A stretch of 64,000 bases of DNA, taken from Datnioides undecimradiatus (taxonomy: Eukaryota; Chordata; Actinopteri; Lobotiformes; Datnioididae). Positions within the stretch are counted from its first letter, which is position 1. The number at the start of each line of letters is the position of its first letter. Location: assembly GCA_008933995.1 (NCBI GenBank), contig WARS01000014.1, forward strand, positions 6,061,192 to 6,125,191. Direction: 5' to 3'. The notes beneath the pieces were generated by a model that saw only the letters and a program-made list of their open reading frames with translations, was not told the DNA's origin and did not search any database. Shown here piece by piece: positions 58,727 to 64,000 of this stretch. Position numbers and translations under genes: made by a program.

Positions 58727-61700
58727 ACACTGGTGGCAGGGAGCATTTAGTGACTCCCTCTGTGAGAGCATGGGAACTTTACATTTCAAAGCCAGGCAGA
58801 GGGCACCCAGAGAAACTGCAGTGGGACATAAGTTTTGTGAGCACGGGGCGGCGAGGGGGGGGGCAGAGAGTGGATATAAAAAAAAAAAGAAGTGATGAGT
58901 GAAAGGGCGTGAGTGTAGGCCCGCATGCATGCGAGACTGAAGCTGAAGCATTTTTCAGAGAGTCTGAGGAATTCTCATTTTGTTCAGATTAAGAAAAGCT
59001 GAGGTGGGGGGTGGGGGGGGGTGGATTGGAGGGAGGGGGGTGTCTGTGGAGAGGGGGCTTGATTTTGGGGTGGGGAAAGCAGTGGGGGGGGTGATGGACA
59101 TTCCTCAGGATGAAGTAGGTCATTGTTCCTGTCTCTAGTGAAGAGAGCTCTCTGAAGGAACTGATGAAGTGAAAGCAGTGAAGGGAGGGAGATGCAGGGC
59201 TGGATGGGGGGTACAGGTCCGTATATTGGAGGGGAGGGAAGGGGGTGTGGGGTGGGGTGGGGGGGGTCGCATTATTCAGTAATCCTATTGAAAATGCCTC
59301 TGAAGGACAGTCCAAGAGAAGCCGGGGAGAAAGGAAGGCGAATGGAATGTGACAACAGAAAAATGCCATTGATGGTGGTCAGTTTGAAGCGGCTTGATGT
59401 GGAGAGACGTCTCTGCTGAATGGCAAGTCTGCAGAGCGAGGAGCAGCCTGACAGAGATGCTCCGGCTCCACCTTTCACCCCTCCTGCTTCACCCCACTCT
59501 CATTTCCAACCGCCCCCCCCTTCCCAAAGCGCATTCCTTCGCCTTTCATCCAAGATTTTACGCTTTAAGCCGTTTCTGTCGAGATGCTCAGAATGTCGGG
59601 CCGTGGCGCACAGGTGAAGTGGAACAGCCTCCGATCGGACCTCACATTTGTGGCAGCGGCGCAGGCCAAAGCTGGATCAGGATGTACCGCTGTACCGTAA
59701 TGCCGCACGTGTGGAAGGCTCATATTGTCCGTCAGCAGCAACATTTTGGTTGTTTACATGCACTGCGGTCATGATGCAATTTGTAGATTTGATGAAAACC
59801 TCCCAATGTGCTTGTGTGTTGCCCGATGTTTTGTAATGGGATACCCACGAAGTGTGAACTTGATGTGTCCAAACAAGTGAAATCACAAGAAGTTATTGAG
59901 TCAAAGATAAAGATACAATCAGCTCTGGGTCTCTGTAGATATCCCAAACCTTATTTCATCTATCATACAAATTCAATTTCCTTTGTAACATCTTTTAGAA
60001 TCAATCACTCCCTGTAGACGGACACGAAATGTGAACAATGTAAGGTTGTTTGTTCTGGTTCTCTGGCAGCCTCAACAGTTAGTCATCACTCTAATCCCCC
60101 TCCTCTTTCTTGTCTCCGCAGAGTTTTTCCGTGAGCTTTTGAAAAATGCGGAGGTCTCGCTGCACAACATGTTCGTGCGAACATACGGGATGATGTACGT
60201 GCAGAACGCAGAACTGTTCAAGAACTTCTTCGAGGCCCTGACTCGGTACTACGTGGCTGGCAGCGCCGCCGTCAGCCTCGACGCCATGCTGTCTGACTTT
60301 TGGGCCGACCTCCTTGAGAGGATGTTCCGGCTGGTCAACGTGCAGTACGAATTCAGCGACGCCTACATGGAGTGCGTCAGCCAGCACACAGAGCAGCTGC
60401 AGCCCTTCGGCGATGTGCCTCGCAAGCTCCGCATCCAACTGACACGGGCCTTCATCGCGGCTCGCACCTTTGTGCGCGGCCTGGCGCTCATGCCGGAGGT
60501 GGTCAACAAAGTCTCCACGGTAAGTTAGAGGTGCTTGTGAAGCTTTTGTCTTTGCAGTCACTCTGCCAGACACTGAAGAGTTTCCTCCCAAACGCCCCGT
60601 CACCGTATCTGACTTCATGTATTTCATGGAAAAACTGGCTGCGGTTCCATTACAGTGTGTCTGATAACATAAACCACTTTGACTCTTCTGGTATGGCATG
60701 TTTTTCCACTGTAGTGAGTGATTCATTGGTGATTAGATTATCCTCCTCTGTGGACTTAAATAAATGGCCGTGCTTTTTCTCAGTGGAACTCTGCGTCCGT
60801 GATGGTTTTCGATGAGTGTTTTCGCTATGGTGCAGTGATAACAGTCTGCTGACTGCCCCCTGCTTTCTCCAGGTCAGTGCGTCTCCCAGCTGTGTGCGAG
60901 CAGCCATGAAGATGTTGTACTGTCCCTACTGCTCGGGCCAAGTGGCCCTGAAACCCTGCCAGAATTACTGTCTGAATGTGCTGCGTGGGTGTTTGGCCAA
61001 CCAGGCAGACTTGGACACAGAGTGGAACAACTTCCTGGGTGAGTAACCGTCACGTGAGCAAGGACACCTTCTGCAGACATTATTAAACTAATCTGGCCAG
61101 CTATCACCCTAATATCTTAAAGTGTTTGATCTGGAAACAAGTGTATTTATACAACACCGTGTTCTTAAACAAGTTGCCACTGCAGTGCTTCATACTTCAC
61201 CACAGAATCATGTGAGGTTGATGTAATCTGACCTAATCTGATCCAGCCACAGCTAAACATTTACCCATGTGGGCATATGGATGTGATGGGACTGGTGGCC
61301 TGATGGCACAGGGTTCATTGGTTTATTGTGCTGCAGTTAAGCAGGAACGTGTACAACAAAGAGACGCGTTGTGTATTGTGAACAACTCCTGTACAAACAC
61401 ATCCCTCATTCTTCAGTATCTGGTATAGGTAAAGGCAGAGAGGGAGGGGTTGTACAACTTGTACATGTTGTGACCCACAGGATGAATGCAGCTCCTGTGT
61501 TGTGTCAACACAGACCCAGATCAGTTTCATTACATTCAGCGTGCGCACATACTGGTACATACACTGATCCGCTCTGTATGCTTTATATTCATTCTACATG
61601 ACACACGAGACAGGATGCGTCCAGGCGTCTTTAGCACTGCTACGTGTGCCCGTCCCTGGCTGCTGACACAGCTTCTGTCTGTGGAGGCGCCTGGTTTCTG

Positions 61701-62474
61701 CTGCCTCCTCACTGTGCAGCAGCTTTACTCCTAATCTGAGGGCTCAGTTTCACTGGCTAACAGAGCTCTCCTCTTAGGCAGGTGCTTCCCCCTAGTGGCA
61801 GCGTGTTGTAACGTCCAGCCGTTTTGCAGCGAAATGATTTCTTGTGCTGTTTTTAATTTGGTGTTCCTGTGCTCCGGTTTTCAGATGCCATGCTCAGTCT
61901 GGCTGAGAGGCTCGAGGGCCCCTTTAACTTCGAGTCCGTCATGGATCCCATCGACGTGAAGATTTCAGAGGCCATCATGAACATGCAGGATAACAGCATG
62001 CAAGTGTCGCAGAGAGTCAGTATCGCTTTGACAGTTTTTCTAAAAGACAACAAGAGATGAAGAGATTCAGATCCACTGACTCCACTTTTTACTTTCCTGG
62101 TAGGTTTTCCAAGGATGTGGTCAGCCCAAACCAAGCATGGCCTTCCGCTCCACACGATCTGTCAAAGAAACGGGCTTCACCGGCCGCTTCCGCCCTTACA
62201 GCCCCGATGCAAGGCCCACCACTGCTGCCGGGACCAGTTTAGACCGATTGGTAAGCTCAGAGAACACCCAGAACACAACCAGGCGTTGGTTGCTTCGCCT
62301 AAAGCAGCTCTGACTGGTCACATTTTGTTTGTGTTCTCGATGCAGACGAACGATGTGAAGAAGAAGCTGAAACATGCGAAGAAGTTCTGGTCCACGTTGC
62401 CAGAGACTGTGTGCGCGGGTGAGAGGATTGCACCTGGGGACGAGTGCTGGAACGGAACAGCAAAAAGCAGGTAA

Positions 62475-62512
<38 letters not shown>

Positions 62513-63062
62513 ATACGTACAGGGTCTACATTTTAATGTGTCGCCCCGTGTTGACTAACATTGACTCTTACTCGACGTAGGTACGAGTCAGTTGTCATTG
62601 GCAACGGACTGGCCAACCAGGTGTCAAACCCTGACGTGGACGTGGACATAACAAAGCCAGACATTGTGATTCGCAGTCAGATTGCAGCTTTGAAGGAAAT
62701 GACGAGCTGGCTCAAAGCAGCACACAGCGGCAATGACATTTCTGTTGATAACGGTAAGGATGACAACCTCCTGTATGATTATTCTTCAGTGACATAATCT
62801 GCGTTGCACGCGTCTCACCCAGGTGTCTTTCTGTCACTCCACAGACGAGGACGGCAGCGGAGGAGAAGAGAGCGGCAGCGGTTGCGACTCCCCATCCTGC
62901 GACACAGACCGGGACATCTATTTCTCCACTCCACCGAACACCGGCAAACCCCGGGTTAATCAAGTGGTGGTGGACAGATCAGCTGCAGGCGCTTCACAGG
63001 GAAGCATGGTGCTGGCGCTCTGCGGGCTGGCCCTGGTCCTGCTTGCTCCCCACTTGAGATAA
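37144..63062 (+). CDS. gpc4: Glypican-4 (knypek-type), complete in nine exons
   Basis: GPI-anchored heparan sulfate proteoglycan. In zebrafish, gpc4/knypek promotes non-canonical Wnt signalling and convergent extension at gastrulation. Coding exons: 37144-37300, 55110-55253, 60122-60519, 60873-61038, 61885-62015, 62104-62250, 62346-62470, 62581-62753, 62845-63062. Together they total 1659 nt and encode 552 residues (human GPC4: 556). All phases agree and all introns are GT-AG. The protein has a signal peptide (about 1-20), the 14 cysteines of the glypican globular domain, an RSTR convertase-type site (347-350), Ser-Gly sites at Ser485, 490 and 492, and a hydrophobic GPI tail. Motifs [26 protein letters not shown] and [11 protein letters not shown] place it in the GPC4/GPC6 subfamily. 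Linkage downstream of gpc3 favours gpc4. The exon 2 acceptor is the one uncertain join. Confidence 0.92.
37352..37432 (+). repeat. GC-rich fragment resembling a hAT transposon end
   Basis: GTAGGTTCCCAAAGTGGGGG and the following GC-rich sequence resemble the 'ggttcccaaa' termini of hAT-family elements. It contains a CCGGTGG-TC-CCACCGG inverted repeat (37405-37420). No matching second terminus was found nearby, so a solo fragment is the best reading. Confidence 0.4.
47128..47144 (+). repeat. T17 homopolymer
   Basis: Seventeen T in gpc4 intron 1. It could be the tail of a reverse-oriented retroposon, but no recognisable body adjoins it. Confidence 0.85.
50822..50840 (+). repeat. C19 homopolymer
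   Basis: Nineteen consecutive C in gpc4 intron 1. The exact length may be affected by sequencing error. Confidence 0.85.
51524..51541 (+). repeat. (TATG)n microsatellite
   Basis: About four TATG units. Confidence 0.8.
51728..51773 (+). repeat. G-rich tract, potential G-quadruplex
   Basis: GGTGG and GGCGG repeats running into GGGGCGGGGC and a G11 run. Many short G runs lie on the sense strand of intron 1. Confidence 0.7.
52612..52632 (+). repeat. (GGGT)n tract, potential G-quadruplex
   Basis: GGGTGGGTGGGTGGGGGTGG: four or more runs of three or more G separated by single T. Confidence 0.75.
52810..52827 (+). repeat. (GA)n microsatellite
   Basis: Nine GA units in gpc4 intron 1. Confidence 0.88.
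55110..55253 (+). CDS. gpc4: gpc4 exon 2: CPQG-CC segment, acceptor uncertain
   Basis: With the acceptor at 55108-55109 (ccttgag|TG), the split codon is GTG (Val53). The exon then reads [20 protein letters not shown] and on to KQRHDHFD, with donor GACA|gtaagc, phase 1. CPQG-x-x-CC is a glypican hallmark. Two stronger-looking acceptors lie upstream: ccctcag (55093-55094) and tag (55096-55097). Both put TGA (55106-55108) in frame immediately before VCPQ. The chosen start leaves out about five residues that the family normally has between the exon 1 Asn-Gly and CPQ. The exon body is certain; its left edge is not. Confidence 0.82.
56727..56811 (-). repeat. Dispersed repeat, - copy
   Basis: Its reverse complement contains GGTATCGCTTCCTCAAAATC and CTTTATAGTC, then CAGCTGCTCAACAATAGCAC, matching 32065-32137 in the same order. 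The two copies lie 24.6 kb apart in opposite orientation. Confidence 0.6.
58692..58725 (+). repeat. (TG)17 microsatellite
   Basis: An uninterrupted TG run in gpc4 intron 2. Confidence 0.92.
58996..59275 (+). repeat. G-rich, C-poor block
   Basis: About 280 bp with many runs of G4-G9 separated by T, A or AGG and few C until the end. Strong purine strand bias on the sense strand of gpc4 intron 2; several possible G-quadruplexes. Confidence 0.7.
60122..60519 (+). CDS. gpc4: gpc4 exon 3: core of the glypican domain
   Basis: The largest exon (398 nt). The acceptor tccgcag joins the phase-1 A to AG, giving Lys101. It continues [20 protein letters not shown], then [59 protein letters not shown] and on to VVNKVST, with donor ACG|gtaagt, phase 0. 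These are among the most conserved helices of GPC4/GPC6. Human GPC4 and GPC6 have Glu at the junction residue where this gene has Lys. The 211-codon open frame on the opposite strand here is a shadow. Confidence 0.96.
60520..60872 (+). other. gpc4: gpc4 intron 3, 353 bp
   Basis: From gtaagt to ctttctccag. Nothing else is recognised within it. Confidence 0.9.
60873..61038 (+). CDS. gpc4: gpc4 exon 4: cysteine-rich segment
   Basis: A 166-nt exon, phase 0 in and phase 1 out. It reads [20 protein letters not shown], then [20 protein letters not shown] and [15 protein letters not shown]. It supplies six of the fourteen conserved cysteines. KMLYCPYC and [13 protein letters not shown] match GPC6 as well as or better than human GPC4 (KMIYCSHC, GDLDFEWN), so subfamily assignment from this exon alone would be ambiguous. 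Donor CTGG|gtgagt. Confidence 0.96.
61039..61884 (+). other. gpc4: gpc4 intron 4, 846 bp
   Basis: From gtgagt to ccggttttcag. No exon, gene or clear repeat is recognised inside. Confidence 0.85.
61885..62015 (+). CDS. gpc4: gpc4 exon 5
   Basis: A 131-nt exon. Split codon GAT (Asp289), then [40 protein letters not shown] and SQR, with donor AGA|gtcagt, phase 0. Near-identical to GPC4/GPC6 ([20 protein letters not shown]). It forms part of the helical domain ahead of the convertase-site loop. Confidence 0.96.
62104..62250 (+). CDS. gpc4: gpc4 exon 6: convertase-site loop
   Basis: 147 nt, 49 codons, phase 0 at both ends, so it could be skipped in frame. It reads [20 protein letters not shown], then [14 protein letters not shown] and [19 protein letters not shown] (residues 347-350) sits where human GPC4 has RISR|S, the site cut by proprotein convertases in several glypicans. 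[13 protein letters not shown] is identical to human. The 88-bp intron before it ends ttcctggtag. Confidence 0.96.
62346..62470 (+). CDS. gpc4: gpc4 exon 7
   Basis: 125 nt, 41 codons plus two bases. It reads [20 protein letters not shown], then [20 protein letters not shown] and S-R. It contains two conserved cysteines (404, 415). N417-G-T is a potential N-glycosylation site that human GPC4 lacks at this place (WNGKGK). The donor CAG|gtaaga is followed at once by an (AC)17 microsatellite. Confidence 0.96.
62476..62509 (+). repeat. gpc4: (AC)17 microsatellite at gpc4 intron 7 donor
   Basis: Begins six bases inside the 110-bp intron (gtaagACAC...) and fills about a third of it. CA-rich RNA next to a 5' splice site is a known binding context for hnRNP L, which can change splicing. 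Any effect here is inference. Confidence 0.92.
62581..62753 (+). CDS. gpc4: gpc4 exon 8
   Basis: 173 nt. It completes Arg423 and reads [20 protein letters not shown], then [20 protein letters not shown] and [17 protein letters not shown], with donor AACG|gtaagg, phase 1. GNGLANQ-x-x-NP-x-V-x-VD-x-x-KPD is a conserved glypican block before the stalk. Confidence 0.96.
62845..63062 (+). CDS. gpc4: gpc4 exon 9 (coding part): heparan sulfate stalk and GPI signal
   Basis: Starts with split Asp481 and reads [13 protein letters not shown], giving three Ser-Gly dipeptides (Ser485, 490, 492) in an acidic context: the expected heparan sulfate attachment cluster (human: DESSGEGSGSGC). It ends [20 protein letters not shown] and TAA at 63060-63062. 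The terminal hydrophobic stretch is a GPI-attachment signal. The likely omega site lies in the AAGASQGS region (inference). Confidence 0.95.
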
Positions 63063-64000
63063 AACTGGCTGGACAGGGAGAGGACGAGAACGACCAGGAA
63101 TGACGGAGCGAAGGGGAAAACTGTCAGAGAGACTTTAAAAAGACTGCCTTCAGGACCTTGGACTGTCCGCCATTGGGGGGGGGGAGACTCTTCTTAATAT
63201 TACAGTAACTTCACTTTTAATTATTTGTTTATGTTTTTAAGGACATCAGTGTACAGCAATATGATTTTCTTCCAAGAAATCCACCTTTTTCCCTTTTTTC
63301 CCAAGATAAACCTTTACTCCTTATGGCTCTTTTGGAGCTACACTATGGTTCTGCTTGCAGCATTACAAACGTTATATGATTGTCTTGTTTTGGCAATTTG
63401 TTCTCATAATACATTTTTGTGCCTTCTTCGGTGATAGCTACACAGTAAGCGAGCTGTTTGGTTGAACATTGAGTGCCTGTGATGGGACAGATCTTCATAT
63501 TTCTGAGGATGTTGGTTCTTCACATCGATCAGCAGATCGTGTAATGTTGTTATGAATATTAACAGTTTATAACAATTATTTTTGTTGCACATTGTGAATG
63601 TGCATACTGTGAATGTTTGTATCTTTGCATATATACATTTGCGTTCATTAGTCAGTCAGACACCATGAAGCTAGCTGTTGATCTAAGGAAGAGTTTGAGC
63701 TTTTGTTCACGTGGCGTCGGAGAGACTTCGGTAAAAATCTCTCAGAAATACAGCGAGAGACGTTACAGCACAGGTATGTATGTTTGACCCGGAGAATCAC
63801 TCTTCAGAGGAGCATTTTTGGGACACTCTGCAGGCCCAAACATGCACGCTTTGTCTGCTAAGAGCATTACCACAATCTAACTTTTTGATTTCCTCATTGA
63901 TTTTTAATTTAATTTTCCTCATCTTCAAACTTTCAATAGGAAGGTCATACCTCATGCACACTCTCATGGTCAATGCAATCTAGTGATGTTGAGTTGAAAG
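63063..64000 (+). other. gpc4: gpc4 3' UTR (continues past the window)
   Basis: AT-rich sequence after the stop codon, typical of a vertebrate 3' UTR, with a G10 run at 63175-63184. I see no AATAAA before the window ends, so the transcript probably continues to the right or uses a variant signal. Confidence 0.6.

Larger units (their letters stand above)
55254..60121 (+). other. gpc4: gpc4 intron 2, 4.9 kb
   Basis: From gtaagc to tctccgcag. No exon or gene is seen inside. It holds a reverse copy of a dispersed repeat (56727-56811), a (TG)17 microsatellite (58692-58725) and a G-rich block (about 58996-59275) with many runs of four or more G. A 174-codon open frame at 55889-56413 has no recognisable content and is rejected as coding. 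Confidence 0.78.

Noticed and set aside
60091..60726. 211-codon open frame on the - strand
   Set aside because: Exact antisense of gpc4 exon 3, whose high GC at third positions opens the opposite strand. A shadow of the real exon.
1..64000. CRISPR arrays, bacterial operons, tRNA or rRNA genes
   Set aside because: No regularly spaced direct repeats, no cloverleaf with A and B boxes, and no rRNA signature was seen. The exon-intron structure shows a vertebrate genome.
1..64000. microRNA genes (the human glypican loci lie near miR-17-92 family clusters)
   Set aside because: I looked for the mature sequences of miR-17/20/18/92/363 and a few other conserved miRNAs and saw none. A structural scan could not be run.

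Overview
This is vertebrate genomic DNA, almost certainly from a ray-finned fish and probably a percomorph. Coding exons are short and separated by GT-AG introns. More than 95% of the window is non-coding. It is dotted with (CA)n/(GT)n microsatellites and with short interspersed repeats of the kind common in percomorph fish. I cannot name the species. LAYOUT: two protein-coding genes lie head to tail on the + strand, and both encode glypicans (GPI-anchored heparan sulfate proteoglycans). Positions 1-2821 are an intron of the first gene. Its last three coding exons (2822-2933, 16796-16982, 28607-28782) encode the C-terminal end of glypican-3 (gpc3): the end of the globular domain, the heparan sulfate attachment stalk and the GPI signal. 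The 3' UTR follows. The only canonical AATAAA downstream is at 31275, so the UTR may be about 2.5 kb long and include a nested transposon. Intergenic DNA continues to a CpG-containing promoter and 5' UTR region at about 36430-37143. The second gene, a glypican-4 type gene (gpc4; the zebrafish orthologue is knypek), is complete in coding sequence. It has nine exons from 37144 to 63062 that join to a 552-residue protein, against 556 for human GPC4. Intron 1 is 17.8 kb and intron 2 is 4.9 kb; introns 5-8 are only 88-110 bp. The 3' UTR runs off the right edge. HOW THE GENES RELATE: the gpc3-gpc4 order and orientation match the GPC3-GPC4 pair on the human X chromosome. The pair is an old tandem duplication whose products modulate Wnt, Hedgehog, BMP and FGF signals at the cell surface. 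POINTS OF NOTE: (1) At gpc4 exon 2 the two upstream splice acceptors would read an in-frame TGA just before the conserved CPQG motif. Only an acceptor at 55108-55109 keeps the frame open, and it removes about five residues. (2) The gpc3 stalk carries an RRKR basic motif that resembles a proprotein convertase site and is absent from human GPC3. (3) A perfect (AC)17 tract begins six bases inside gpc4 intron 7. (4) A 626-bp inverted-repeat transposon is nested in an older repeat in the gpc3 3' flank. (5) Several other interspersed repeats and inverted repeats occur. I found no tRNA, rRNA, CRISPR array, further protein-coding gene or recognisable microRNA. I see no evidence of a new biological system here; the window is an ordinary but well-preserved glypican locus with some sequence oddities.
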